DNA of 64,000 nt from Paracidovorax wautersii (GTDB taxonomy: Bacteria; Pseudomonadota; Gammaproteobacteria; Burkholderiales; Burkholderiaceae_C). The stretch spans positions 153,421 to 217,420 of the forward strand of contig NZ_FONX01000008.1 in assembly GCF_900113035.1 (NCBI RefSeq). The letters run 5' to 3'. The notes beneath the pieces were generated by a model, which was given only the letters and a program-made list of their open reading frames with translations, was not told the DNA's origin and searched no databases. Numbering within the stretch: the first letter of the stretch is position 1; every line of letters begins with the position of its first letter. The position numbers and the translations under genes were made by a program. Shown piece by piece: positions 46,727 to 55,813 of this stretch.

Positions 46727-48265
46727 TCAGGGCAGGCGCGCGCAGGCCGCCGGCACATAGGTGCGCCAGTGCAGGTCCATGGGCGGGCCGGCGCGCTTGT
46801 CGGGCCAGTCCACCGTCCACACGCCCTGCTGCAGACGCATGCCGGCGTCGGCGCCCAGGCGCTCCACCCACGGCGGCGGCACGTCGCTGCCCAAGCCGAC
46901 CCAGAGCGTACCGTGAGCGGCCAGGCGCTGCGGCGTGATCCAGGGCGAATAGCGCTCGTCGCCCGCGATGAAGACCGACGGCCGCTCGGGCAATTGCGCC
47001 GCCAGCAGGCCCGCCAGCCAGTAGTCGCCCGACACCGAATCGATCGCGCAGCGCGACTGCGCTTGCCAGGTGGCGGCGGCCTGCTGCGCCATCGCGGCCT
47101 GGGGCCAGTCCATGCGCGAGGGGCGGTGGCGCCACTGCGCGCCGTAGGCCAGGAAGGCGAAGGTCACCAGCGACACGATCAGCAGCCACACGGCCAGCCC
47201 GCGCAGCAGATAGGCCTGCATGGCGCGCAGCCCGGCCGAAGGCAGCCACGCGGCCACCAGCAGCCCGCTGAAGACCCACATGGGCACGCCCCACATGTCG
47301 CGCACGCGCAGGCCCATGGCCAGGCCCAGCCCGGCCACCAGCAGGGCCGGGCCCACCGACAGCGCCAGCAGATAGGCCGGCATCGGCGTATGCAGCCGCC
47401 AGCGCACGCCCTGCGGGTCGGCTGCGGCCAGCGCGCGGCGCCGGCCGCGGGTGCAGAGCGCCGCCGCCAGCACGATCAGCGCGAGCGGCACGTGGTTGAG
47501 GGCCTGCACGAGCAGGAAGTTGAGCCCGTCCGCCCGGCTGACCTCGCCGTCGGTGGCGGCGCGGCTGCTGGCGTAGGCCATGGGCATCCAGTCGGTGAGC
47601 TGCAGCCAGCACAGGTGCGGCCAGAAGATGAGCCCCATCAGCGCCAGCGCGAGCCACGGGCCCGGGCGCAGCATCTGGCGGCGCGCCGGCGTGGCCAGCA
47701 GGTAGATCGCCAGCGTGGCCAGCAGCGCGCCCACCGAATACTTGGTGATGAGGCCCAGCCCGCCCGCCACGCCCACCAGCGCCCAGTGGCGCAGCCGCCC
47801 GTCCTTCTGCAGCGCGGCCGTGAAGCCGTAGCCCACGGCAGCCCAGAACGGCATCTGCGCGATGTTGTGGTTGAACTCCAGCGCCGGGCGGGTGTAGTAG
47901 GCCACGCCCATGGTCAGCAGCGTGCCGATGAAGGCCCGCTCGCGCGACATGAGCCGGCAGCCCGTGCGCCACACGATCCAGAGCGTGGCGCCGATGAAGA
48001 GCTGGCTCAGCAGGAACGGGCCGGCGTGGCCGAAGGCGCGGTAGGCCAGCTCCAGCAGCACCGGCGCGAGGGGCGGGTGCTTGTAGTAGCCCCACTGCCA
48101 CTCATGGCCCCAGGACAGGCTCTCGGCCACGTCCAGCGGCATGCTGGAACTGAGCAACGGCGGCAGCAGCGACCAGGCCAGCACATAGACCAGGGCGAAG
48201 AGCGCGATGGCGCGCAAGGGTAAGGAAGGCTGCGGCGCGCCGGGCGTCGTGGAATGGGCTGGCAT
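46727..48265 (-). CDS. GT39 family glycosyltransferase (ArnT/FlmK-like)
   Basis: A 512-residue inner-membrane protein with about eleven helices. The N-terminal catalytic loop LDVAESLSWGHEWQWGYYKH, followed by PPLAPV, is diagnostic of the PMT/ArnT fold (acidic residue and His-Pro-Pro). These enzymes use an undecaprenyl-phosphate sugar in the periplasm; ArnT adds aminoarabinose, FlmK galactosamine and LgmB glucosamine to lipid A phosphates. A soluble C-terminal part of about 130 residues follows. It is the first gene of the three-gene operon (66 bases before the GT2 gene). The acceptor is inferred, not shown. Confidence 0.85.
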   Translation of the reverse strand: MPAHSTTPGAPQPSLPLRAIALFALVYVLAWSLLPPLLSSSMPLDVAESLSWGHEWQWGYYKHPPLAPVLLELAYRAFGHAGPFLLSQLFIGATLWIVWRTGCRLMSRERAFIGTLLTMGVAYYTRPALEFNHNIAQMPFWAAVGYGFTAALQKDGRLRHWALVGVAGGLGLITKYSVGALLATLAIYLLATPARRQMLRPGPWLALALMGLIFWPHLCWLQLTDWMPMAYASSRAATDGEVSRADGLNFLLVQALNHVPLALIVLAAALCTRGRRRALAAADPQGVRWRLHTPMPAYLLALSVGPALLVAGLGLAMGLRVRDMWGVPMWVFSGLLVAAWLPSAGLRAMQAYLLRGLAVWLLIVSLVTFAFLAYGAQWRHRPSRMDWPQAAMAQQAAATWQAQSRCAIDSVSGDYWLAGLLAAQLPERPSVFIAGDERYSPWITPQRLAAHGTLWVGLGSDVPPPWVERLGADAGMRLQQGVWTVDWPDKRAGPPMDLHWRTYVPAACARLP

Positions 48266-48312
48266 GGGGTGGGGAGATGCAGCTGCGCGCTGCCAGGCGA
48301 AGAAGACGCGAT

Positions 48313-48327
48313 TGTAAAATTTGCAAC
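48313..48327. promoter_or_regulatory. A/T-rich near-palindrome in GT39/cupin divergent region
   Basis: TTGTAAAATTTGCAA is symmetric except for one position and lies in the only A/T-rich patch between the divergent GT39 and cupin genes. It is a candidate promoter element or operator for either gene. Confidence 0.3.
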
Positions 48328-48408
48328 ATACCTGACGGCCGATAGGGCTTGGACCCGCCCCTCTGCGCCGCCGCTTTCAGCGACATCCACCACGCCATCT
48401 GCAACGCC

Positions 48409-48693
48409 ATGGACGCCACCACCTTCCAGAGCCAGCTCGCCCAAGAGGGCTTCGACCACATCGTGCGCGTGGAACGCGAACCCGGCGGCATGTGGGACGA
48501 CCACAGCCACGAATTCGAGGCCAAGGCGCTGATCGTCTCGGGCGAGATCCGCATCCGCACCGGAGACGGCGCCGAGCGCACCTACCGCGAAGGCGAGATC
48601 TTCCACCTGGGCGCCGAGCAGCCCCATGCCGAGTGGTACGGCCCCGAAGGCGTGGCCTATCTGGTGGGCCGGCGCGTGCCGGCCGCTGGCTGA
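48409..48693 (+). CDS. Small cupin-domain protein
   Basis: A 94-residue single-domain cupin. Metal-ligand motif 1 is visible as HSHEFEAKALIVSGEI (His-x-His, Glu) and motif 2 as EGEIFHLGAEQPHAEW (Glu, His, His). Small stand-alone cupins of this type bind a metal and may be isomerases, dioxygenases or sensors. The ATG at 48409 was chosen; the frame is open 20 codons upstream but that segment is not cupin-like. It is divergent from the GT39 gene. The substrate cannot be predicted. Confidence 0.8.
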   Translation: MDATTFQSQLAQEGFDHIVRVEREPGGMWDDHSHEFEAKALIVSGEIRIRTGDGAERTYREGEIFHLGAEQPHAEWYGPEGVAYLVGRRVPAAG

Positions 48694-48739
48694 CTTTGCG
48701 GCATTCTAGCCACCAGCACAGGCTGCGCCTGCGGCTTTA

Positions 48740-48761
48740 GCTATCAAGACCATAGCATCAG
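48740..48761. repeat. Short palindromic repeat overlapping AEC transporter stop codon
   Basis: GCTAT and ATAGC are perfect arms with a 7-base spacer, followed by ATCAG; the TCA at 48758-48760 is the TGA stop of the minus-strand AEC gene. It is the second copy of the element at 44742-44763 and has the same position relative to a stop codon. Confidence 0.5.
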
Positions 48762-49729
48762 ACTCTCAGCGCCACGGCCCCTGAAAAGCTCAGGAAGGCC
48801 AGCGCGGTCGATACCAGGATGATCCGCGCGATGCGCCCGTTGTGGGCGCCGAAGCGCTCGGCCAGCAGCGACACGTTGCTGGCGCTGGGCAGCGCCGCCG
48901 CCAGCACCAGTGCGGTATGCGCCAGGGGCGAGAGCGGCAGCCCCGCCGCGCTGGCCGCCCCGCCGGCCGCCCACACCAGCAGCGGATGCACGAAGAGCTT
49001 GGCCAGCGCGATGGGCAGGTAGTCGCGCGGCGCCACGCGCTCGCCCGGGTCGTGGCCGGCCTGCATGCGCGAACGCGCCAGCACCGCGCCGATGGTGAAG
49101 AGCGCCACGGGCGAGGCCGCCTGGGCCAGCAGCGCCAGCGTGCCGTCGATGGGCGCGGGCAGCCGCCACTGCGCGGCCGAGGCCACCGCCCCCAGCACGA
49201 TGGCCCAGGGCATGGGATTGGCCAGCATGCCGCGCAGCGCGCGCCGCAGCGCCACCGCCACGCCGTGCGTGCCCGCGCCGTCGAGCCGCGAGAGAGCGAT
49301 GCACAGCGACGTGGTGAACACCATGTCCACCAGCATGGTGAGGATCGCCGGCCCCGCCGCCGCCGGCCCCAGCAGCGCGACCAGCAGCGGCACGCCCATG
49401 AAGCCAGTGTTGGGAAAGGCCGCCACCAGCGCGCCGAAGGCCGCGTCGTTCCAGCCCAGGCGCCTCCGCGTGAGCGCCACCGTGGCCGCCACCAGCGCCA
49501 CGGCGCAGAGCGCATAGACGCCGGCCGCCGCCGGGTCCAGCAGCTGGCCGATGGGCGTCTGCGCACCGAAGCGGTAGAGCATGCAGGGCAGCGCGAAGAA
49601 GAGCACGAAGGCGTTCAGTCCCGGAATGGCGGCCTGCGGCAGCAGCCCCGCGCGCGCGGCCAGATAGCCGCAGAGCACCAGGGCGAAGAAGGGGAAGGTG
49701 ATGGCGAGGACGGAGAGCACGCGCTGCAT
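48758..49729 (-). CDS. AEC family transporter (auxin efflux carrier-like)
   Basis: A 323-residue membrane protein with about ten helices of the AEC/BASS-like fold. Characteristic parts are LCGYLAARAGLLPQAAIPGL, AAFPNTGFMGVPLLVALLG (crossover region) and the C-terminal ALPSASNVSLLAERFG. Bacterial members such as MdcF or MleP transport organic acids. The start at 49729 (MQRVLSVLAITFPFF) places helix 1 at the N-terminus as in the family; longer in-frame starts were rejected. It is divergent from rep. Confidence 0.87.
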   Translation of the reverse strand: MQRVLSVLAITFPFFALVLCGYLAARAGLLPQAAIPGLNAFVLFFALPCMLYRFGAQTPIGQLLDPAAAGVYALCAVALVAATVALTRRRLGWNDAAFGALVAAFPNTGFMGVPLLVALLGPAAAGPAILTMLVDMVFTTSLCIALSRLDGAGTHGVAVALRRALRGMLANPMPWAIVLGAVASAAQWRLPAPIDGTLALLAQAASPVALFTIGAVLARSRMQAGHDPGERVAPRDYLPIALAKLFVHPLLVWAAGGAASAAGLPLSPLAHTALVLAAALPSASNVSLLAERFGAHNGRIARIILVSTALAFLSFSGAVALRV

Positions 49730-49889
49730 TCTCCCCGCCCCGGGCGGGAAGCGCCCGGTCTGTATCATTCGCGCTCCGCCCGGCAGCCCGGCGCTCATCG
49801 CGAGGCATGGCCGGGCCGCACCCCGCGCAGCACCCCGCCCGTCTGCCGCCTGCTTTCCTGTCCGCCACCCGACCTCTCCACCGCCGCCC

Positions 49890-51956
49890 ATGTCCGCAGG
49901 ACTCAACCTCGCCCAGCTTCAGGCCGTCCACTACACGGAGGGGCCCTGCCTGGTGCTGGCCGGCGCCGGCTCCGGCAAGACCCGCGTCATCACGATGAAG
50001 ATCGGCCGGCTGATCGAGACGGGCCTGGCGCCCAGGCGCATCGCGGCCATCACCTTCACCAACAAGGCCGCCGCCGAAATGCGCGAGCGCGCCCAGCACC
50101 TGATCGGCCGCGCGGCCAAGGACGTGATGGTCTGCACCTTCCACGCCCTGGGCGTGCGCATGGTGCGAGAGGACGGGCACGTGCTGGGCCTCAAGCCCCA
50201 GTTCAGCATCCTCGACTCCGACGACGTGACCGGCATCATCAAGGACGCGGCCGGCGGCACCACCGACATCGCCACCGCCCGCCAGTGGCAGTGGACCATC
50301 AGCGCCTGGAAGAACGCCGGCCTGGACAGCGCCCAGGCCCTGGCCCAGGCCAAGGACGACAACGAGCGCAGCATCGCCCTCATCATGCAGCGCTACGAAG
50401 AGCGCCTGACGGCCTACCAGAGCGTGGACTTCGACGACCTGATCGGCATGCCGCTGCGCCTCCTGCGCGACTTCCCCGAGGTGCGCGCCAAGTGGCAGAA
50501 GGCGCTGGGCCACGTGCTGGTCGATGAATACCAGGACACCAACGCCACGCAGTACGAACTGCTCAAGCTGCTGGTGGGCGAGCGCGGCCACTTCACCGCC
50601 GTGGGCGACGACGACCAGTCCATCTACGGCTGGCGCGGCGCCACGCTGGAGAACCTGAAGAAGCTGCCGCTGGACTACCCGCACCTGAAGGTCATCAAGC
50701 TGGAGCAGAACTACCGCTCCACCAGCGCCATCCTGCGCGCGGCCAACAACGTGATCCAGCCCAACCCCAAGCTGTATCCGAAGACGCTGTTCTCCGAGCT
50801 GGGCGAGGGCGAGCCGGTGCGCATCGTCGATGCCGACAACGAGGAGCACGAGGCCGAGCGCGCCGTGGCCCGCATCCAGAGCCTGCGCGCCGCGCTCAAC
50901 CCGCAGCCGACGTGGAAGAGCTTCGCCATCCTCTACCGCGCCAACCACCAGGCCAAGCCGTTCGAAAAGGCGCTGCGCAAGGCCAACGTGCCCTACAAGG
51001 TCTCGGGCGGCACCAGCTTCTTCGACCGCGCCGAGATCAAGGACCTCTGCGCCTGGTTCCGCCTCTGGATCAACAACGACGACGACCCGGCCTTCCTGCG
51101 CGCCATCACCACGCCGAAGCGCGGCATCGGCCACACCACGCTGGCCAAGCTGGGCGAATTCGCCACCCAGCACAAGGTGAGCATGTTCGGCGCGCTCTTC
51201 AACCACATGCTCGAAGCCGTGCTGCCGCGCAAGGCGCACGAAAGCGTGATCGAGTTCGGCCGCTACATCAACTACCTCGAATACAAGGCCCGCCAGACGC
51301 ACGGCGCCGAGGCCTCGCGCGCCTTCATGACCGACTGGCTCAAGGAGATCGGCTACGAGCAGTACCTCTACGACAGCGAGGAAAGCGAGACCGCCGCCGC
51401 GTCGCGCTGGACCAACGTGCTGGAGTTCTGCGACTGGATGAGCCAGCGCGCGGGCGGGCAGATCGAGGACGCCGCCGGCACCGTGATGGCCAGGGAAACC
51501 AAGAGCCTGCTGGAGGTGGCGCAGACCATCGCCCTGCTCTCCACCATCAGCGAGCGCGAGAAGGACGAAGACCTCGTCACCCTCTCCACCCTGCATGCCT
51601 CCAAGGGCCTGGAATGGCCGCACGTGATGCTGGTGGGCGTGACCGAGGGCATGCTGCCCTTCAAGCTCGACGACGACGAGGGCCGCCAGCAGGTGGTGAC
51701 CGAAGACACCCTGCAGCGCCTGCAGGAAGAGCGCCGCCTGATGTACGTGGGCATCACCCGCGCCCAGCGCAGCCTGGCCGTGAGCTGGACCAAGAAGCGC
51801 AAGAAGGGCCGCGAATTCGTCAGCGCCCAGCCCAGCCGCTTCATCGCCGAGATGGGCCTGGACAAGAACACCGCCCGCGAAGACCCGCGCGAGAAGCTGC
51901 GCGCCCTGCGCGCGGAATTCGCGGCGCGCAAGGCCACGCCGCCGGCCGGGGGCTGA
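49890..51956 (+). CDS. rep: ATP-dependent DNA helicase Rep
   Basis: A 688-residue superfamily 1A helicase that clears proteins ahead of the replication fork. Motifs: LNLAQLQAVHYTEGPCLVLA, Walker A AGAGSGKT, AITFTNKAAAEMRER, motif II VDEYQDTN, motif III VGDDDQSIYGWRGA, motif IV LEQNYRST, motif V LSTLHASKGLEWPHVM and motif VI EERRLMYVGITRAQ. Length and sequence match Rep rather than UvrD. The basic end (TKKRKKGREF) is typical. It is the housekeeping relative of the much shorter helicase at 31039-32712. A strong terminator follows. Confidence 0.93.
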   Translation: MSAGLNLAQLQAVHYTEGPCLVLAGAGSGKTRVITMKIGRLIETGLAPRRIAAITFTNKAAAEMRERAQHLIGRAAKDVMVCTFHALGVRMVREDGHVLGLKPQFSILDSDDVTGIIKDAAGGTTDIATARQWQWTISAWKNAGLDSAQALAQAKDDNERSIALIMQRYEERLTAYQSVDFDDLIGMPLRLLRDFPEVRAKWQKALGHVLVDEYQDTNATQYELLKLLVGERGHFTAVGDDDQSIYGWRGATLENLKKLPLDYPHLKVIKLEQNYRSTSAILRAANNVIQPNPKLYPKTLFSELGEGEPVRIVDADNEEHEAERAVARIQSLRAALNPQPTWKSFAILYRANHQAKPFEKALRKANVPYKVSGGTSFFDRAEIKDLCAWFRLWINNDDDPAFLRAITTPKRGIGHTTLAKLGEFATQHKVSMFGALFNHMLEAVLPRKAHESVIEFGRYINYLEYKARQTHGAEASRAFMTDWLKEIGYEQYLYDSEESETAAASRWTNVLEFCDWMSQRAGGQIEDAAGTVMARETKSLLEVAQTIALLSTISEREKDEDLVTLSTLHASKGLEWPHVMLVGVTEGMLPFKLDDDEGRQQVVTEDTLQRLQEERRLMYVGITRAQRSLAVSWTKKRKKGREFVSAQPSRFIAEMGLDKNTAREDPREKLRALRAEFAARKATPPAGG

Positions 51957-51966
51957 TCCGCCGCCC

Positions 51967-51994
51967 CGGCGCCGGCCGCGGCCGGCGCCGTTTT
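51967..51994 (+). terminator. Rho-independent terminator after rep
   Basis: CGGCGCCGGCC and GGCCGGCGCCG form an 11-base GC stem with a minimal loop, followed directly by TTTT. It starts 11 bases after the rep stop and its T-run touches the stop codon of the convergent chemoreceptor gene. Confidence 0.8.
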
Positions 51995-53583
51995 CAGGCC
52001 GCCGTCAGGCGCAGCCGCGCACGCTGGGCGCTGCTGCCCTGGTCCAGCTGGAACACCGACATGGCCTGCACCAGCTGGCTGGACTGCGTTTCCAGCGAAC
52101 CCGTGGCAGCGGCGGCTTCTTCGACCAGCGCCGCGTTCTGCTGGGTGACCAGATCCATCTGCGCGATGGCCTGGTTCACCTGCTCCAGGCCCAGGGTCTG
52201 CTCGCGGCTGGCGGCGCTGATCTCGCCCACGATGTCGGTCACGCGGCGCACGCCGGCCACCACGTCGCCGATCACCTTGCCGGCTTCCTCGACCAGCCGG
52301 TTGCCGGCGTCCACCTGCGTCACCGAATCGTCGATGAGGGCCTTGATCTCCTTGGCCGCCTCTGCCGAGCGGCCGGCCAGGCTGCGCACTTCCGATGCGA
52401 CCACGGCGAAGCCGCGGCCCTGCTCGCCCGCACGGGCCGCTTCCACGGCGGCGTTGAGCGCCAGGATGTTGGTCTGGAAGGCGATGGAGTCGATCACGCC
52501 GATGATGTCCACGATCTTGCGCGAGGAGGAATGGATGCCGCCCATGGTGCTCACCACGTTGCCCACCACGTCGCCGCCGCGCACCGCCATGTCGGAGGCC
52601 GAGCGCGCCAGCTGGTCTGCCAGCGCGGCGCTGTCGGCGTTCTGGCGCACGGTGGCGGTCATCTGCTCCATCGACGCGGCCGTCTGCTGCAGCGCGCTGG
52701 CCTGCTGCTCGGTGCGGCTGGAGAGATCGATGTTGCCGCTGGCGATCTCGCTGGAGGCCAGGGCGATGCCGTCCGCGCCGCGGCGCACCTGATCGACGGT
52801 GTCGCGCAACTGCCGGCCCATGGCGTCCAGGGCGCGCAGCAGCTGGCCGGCTTCGTCGCGCGCGGTGCTTTCGGCGCGCACGGTCAGGTCGCCGCCGGCG
52901 ACCGATTCGGCGACAGCCACCGCGCGGTGCAGCGGCCCGGTGACGCTGCGGGTGATCGCCCAGGCCAGGGCCACGGCGGCCACGGTGGCCAGCACGCCCA
53001 GCGCGATCAGCGCGAGGCGGCCGGCCTCGTAGTTGCGCTGGACGGATTCGCCCGCCTCATTGATCCGCGCGCGCTGGAAGTCCAGCAGGCTCTGCAGCGC
53101 GCCCAGATAGCGGTCGCCTTGCGGCGTGAGGTCGCTGGCCAGCATGCGCTGCACGTCCTGCTCGCGCCCTTCCGCCTTGGCCTTGTAGATCGCATCGCGG
53201 GCGGCGAGGAAGCGCTTGCGCTGCACCCCCACGTCGTCGAACAGGGCCTGCTCCTGCGGCCCGGAAATCAGCTTGGCGAGTTGCTGCTGCTGCAGCGACG
53301 AGACGCGCGAGAACTCGGTGTTCTCGCCGGCCAGACGCGGCGCCAGGGTTTCGTCGCGGCTCAGGGCCACGACGGTGTGGCGGCGGACGTTGCTGTAGAT
53401 GTTGCGATACCAGTCGGACAGCGTGCGCTCCTTGGCGAGCGGCAGGGCCATGACGTTGGCCGTTTCCCGGGCCACCGATTGCAGCTGCCAGGTTCCGACG
53501 GCCACCATGCCGACGATGAACAGAGTGAGCAAACCGAACGCCATGCCCAGGCGCTTGCCGATGGAAAAGTGATGCAGGTTCAT
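51994..53583 (-). CDS. Methyl-accepting chemotaxis protein, transmembrane
   Basis: A 529-residue chemoreceptor. One helix at about 12-33, a periplasmic four-helix-bundle sensor (about 35-190, rich in charged and Gln residues), a second helix (about 190-212), a HAMP linker, and a cytoplasmic methyl-accepting coiled coil. The signalling tip is clear ([18 protein letters not shown], then [17 protein letters not shown]). It signals through CheW/CheA to the flagellar motor. There is no C-terminal CheR-binding pentapeptide. No che genes are adjacent, so it is an orphan receptor. An A/T-rich promoter region lies upstream. Confidence 0.93.
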   Translation of the reverse strand: MNLHHFSIGKRLGMAFGLLTLFIVGMVAVGTWQLQSVARETANVMALPLAKERTLSDWYRNIYSNVRRHTVVALSRDETLAPRLAGENTEFSRVSSLQQQQLAKLISGPQEQALFDDVGVQRKRFLAARDAIYKAKAEGREQDVQRMLASDLTPQGDRYLGALQSLLDFQRARINEAGESVQRNYEAGRLALIALGVLATVAAVALAWAITRSVTGPLHRAVAVAESVAGGDLTVRAESTARDEAGQLLRALDAMGRQLRDTVDQVRRGADGIALASSEIASGNIDLSSRTEQQASALQQTAASMEQMTATVRQNADSAALADQLARSASDMAVRGGDVVGNVVSTMGGIHSSSRKIVDIIGVIDSIAFQTNILALNAAVEAARAGEQGRGFAVVASEVRSLAGRSAEAAKEIKALIDDSVTQVDAGNRLVEEAGKVIGDVVAGVRRVTDIVGEISAASREQTLGLEQVNQAIAQMDLVTQQNAALVEEAAAATGSLETQSSQLVQAMSVFQLDQGSSAQRARLRLTAA

Positions 53584-53645
53584 TTCTTCTTCAACTCAAT
53601 GCATAGGTGAAAACCCTTATAGGTTAACCGATAGATGTATCAATT

Positions 53646-53668
53646 GTATGTATTTGTGAATTACATAC
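53646..53668. promoter_or_regulatory. Inverted repeat upstream of chemoreceptor gene
   Basis: GTATGTA and TACATAC are perfect 7-base arms with a 9-base spacer, 63-85 bases upstream of the chemoreceptor start. It lies in the A/T-rich part of a 299-base gap (53584-53882) that otherwise holds no gene. The remainder, toward the phospholipase gene, is GC-rich and featureless. Confidence 0.4.
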
Positions 53669-53882
53669 GAAACTCACACGCGGCGGACGGTGCCGGAAAA
53701 GCGGTTCTGGCCGGGTGCGGCACCCCGGGCTGCAGGGGCCAGGCGGCAAGCGGCGGCAACGGTTGCGGCAGGGCCCCGCGAGCCGCTCCCCGGGGCCAGC
53801 AGCCCCACCCCGCCAGCACTGCCGGGCGCCAGGGCCGGCGATACTCGCCGACCGCCGCTGCCCGCAGAAACCGACGCGAACC

Positions 53883-55100
53883 ATGCCCCTCCTGCCCTTC
53901 CCCGTCCTTCCCCGCACCGCCTCCTTCGCCACCGTGCTGGCGCTGAGCGCGCCCATGGGCGCCGCGCTGGCGCAGCAGGCCCCGGCCGCGCCCGCCACCG
54001 GAGGCGACACCGCCTGGCGCCGCTGCGCCGCCATCACCGACAGCGGCGAGGCGCGGCTGGCCTGCTTCGACCAGTGGGCCGCCAGCGCGTCGGTCAGCGC
54101 GCCCGCGGCCCCGTCCGCCACCGCGTCCGCCGCTACGGCATCGGCAACGCCGGCCGATGGCGGCAATGCCGCGCTGCCCAAGCCGGTGGACGCCACGCTG
54201 CCCGCCACCCGCATCATCGAAGTCGCGCAGACCGACGGCTGCCGCGACGAGCAGTACAGCGCGCTCTCACGCTTCTGGGAGCTGGAATCCGGCAGCGACT
54301 GCGGCAGCTTCCGCTTCCGCGGCTACCGGCCGATCAGCGTGTCGCTCACCAAGGCCAGCAGCGTGAACCGGCAGCCCAGCTCCGACGCGCCGGGCCACAC
54401 CGCCGCCAGCGCCACCGACTACCGCAGCGCCGAAATGCGCGTGCAGCTGTCGGTGCGCACCAAGCTCGCGCAGAACATCCTGACGTCGGAGAACTCCAAC
54501 CTGCGCGACTCGCTGTGGCTGGGCTACTCGCAGCAGTCGTACTGGCAGGTCTTCAGCCCCGCGATCTCGCGCCCCTTCCGCGCCACCGACCATGAGCCGG
54601 AGGTGATGTACGTCTATCCCACCACCGCGCAGCTGCCCTTCGGCTGGCGCTGGCGCTATTCGGGCCTGGGCCTGGTCCACCAGTCCAACGGCCAGAGCCT
54701 GCCGCTGTCGCGCAGCTGGAACCGCGCCTACGTGATGACCGGCATCGAGCTGGACAACCGCTGGACGGTGGGCGCCCGCCTCTGGAAGCGCCTGCACGAG
54801 AGCGCCGCCGACGACGACAACCCCGGCATCAGCAACTACATGGGCCGCGGCGAGATGACGGTGAGCTGGCAGCGCGACCGCAGCAACACCTTCATCCTGA
54901 CCGGCCGGCATTCGCTGGGCGGCGCCCACCGCGGTTCCGCACGCCTGGAATGGCTGCAGACGCTGGGCCAGAACATGGGCGCGGGCAAGAGCAACCTGCG
55001 GCTGCACACAGCCATCTTCTCGGGCTACGGCGACAGCCTGATCGACTACAACCGCAAGCGCACGGTGTTCAGCGTGGGGCTGAGCCTGGTCGATTTCTGA
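53883..55100 (+). CDS. pldA: Outer-membrane phospholipase A (PldA)
   Basis: A 405-residue outer-membrane barrel enzyme that hydrolyses phospholipids misplaced in the outer leaflet. The signal peptide ends near ALAQQ; an N-terminal extension of about 100 residues (RRCAAITDSGEARLACFDQW and an Ala/Thr-rich linker) comes before the barrel. The catalytic motif is GLVHQSNGQSLPLSRSWNR, in which His and Ser of HxSNGxS form the active site; Asn for the triad is probably in TGIELDNRW or nearby. The protein ends with a terminal Phe (SVGLSLVDF), the usual barrel-assembly signal. E. coli PldA lacks the long N-terminal extension. Confidence 0.92.
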   Translation: MPLLPFPVLPRTASFATVLALSAPMGAALAQQAPAAPATGGDTAWRRCAAITDSGEARLACFDQWAASASVSAPAAPSATASAATASATPADGGNAALPKPVDATLPATRIIEVAQTDGCRDEQYSALSRFWELESGSDCGSFRFRGYRPISVSLTKASSVNRQPSSDAPGHTAASATDYRSAEMRVQLSVRTKLAQNILTSENSNLRDSLWLGYSQQSYWQVFSPAISRPFRATDHEPEVMYVYPTTAQLPFGWRWRYSGLGLVHQSNGQSLPLSRSWNRAYVMTGIELDNRWTVGARLWKRLHESAADDDNPGISNYMGRGEMTVSWQRDRSNTFILTGRHSLGGAHRGSARLEWLQTLGQNMGAGKSNLRLHTAIFSGYGDSLIDYNRKRTVFSVGLSLVDF

Positions 55101-55122
55101 CCGCGCCAGCCACCGCGCCCGG

Positions 55123-55146
55123 GGCGCCTGCGCGGCAGCAGGCGCC
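55123..55146 (+). terminator. Hairpin after pldA
   Basis: GGCGCCTGC and GCAGGCGCC form a perfect 9-base stem with a 6-base loop, 22 bases after the pldA stop. There is no T-run, so it may be a weak or factor-dependent terminator. Confidence 0.45.
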
Positions 55147-55326
55147 ACAACAACCCGTTACCCTTTGCCCGGCCGCACAGGCCCGCGACCATCGGCCTGG
55201 GCGACACAATGCGACGCCCGGCCGGCCATTGCGCGACAGCGCTGCGATAAGCGCGGTTTTCTTCCTGTTTTCTCTGCCATAGCCCGCCACGAGCCCCCCG
55301 GAAAATGCAGCTCGGAGGACGAACCC

Positions 55327-55713
55327 ATGGAAATGCAATATCAGCTCAAGTCGGGCAGCTACTACCTGTACGACATGCGTGATGCGCCCAGCGCGGTCAC
55401 CGGCGAACGCCGGTTCAAATTGAAGACCGACACCGTGGCCATCGCCTTCGACCTGCACACCGGCCAGGTGCACCAGCACGGCAGCCCCAACCGCATCCAG
55501 TCCTGGGCCAGCAACACGCGCCGCCGCCTGCGCGCCGCCGGCGCGGTGGAAGCGGCCAACGACATCGTCGTCGTCTCCGGCCCGCTGCCGGTGGACGAGC
55601 TGAACAAGTGCCTCTGGATCAACGGCTACTGCCGGCGCATGTTCAAGCGCCTGGCCAGCCTGCCGCACGGCAAGTTCCAGCGCACGGCCGAGCCCTTCCG
55701 CCAGGCGGCCTGA
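55327..55713 (+). CDS. Conserved-looking hypothetical protein, 128 residues
   Basis: A 128-residue soluble, basic protein with no signal peptide or membrane helix. It has GSYYLYDMRDAPSAVTGERR, then FDLHTGQVHQHGSPNRIQSW, an Arg-rich helix (ASNTRRRLRAAGAVEAA) and VDELNKCLWINGYCRRMFKR near the end. GGAGGA precedes the ATG at good spacing, and codon use matches its neighbours, so the gene is probably real. I do not recognise the family. It stands alone between pldA and a convergent universal stress protein gene. Confidence 0.7.
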   Translation: MEMQYQLKSGSYYLYDMRDAPSAVTGERRFKLKTDTVAIAFDLHTGQVHQHGSPNRIQSWASNTRRRLRAAGAVEAANDIVVVSGPLPVDELNKCLWINGYCRRMFKRLASLPHGKFQRTAEPFRQAA

Positions 55714-55813
55714 CGCGCCGCACCGGGCCTTCGCCAGGGCCTGCCGGCGCAGCGGCGTCCTCCCGCCGGCCGGCTGCGGCTCAGGCGCTGCGTTCCAGAA
55801 CCTCTTCCGCTTC

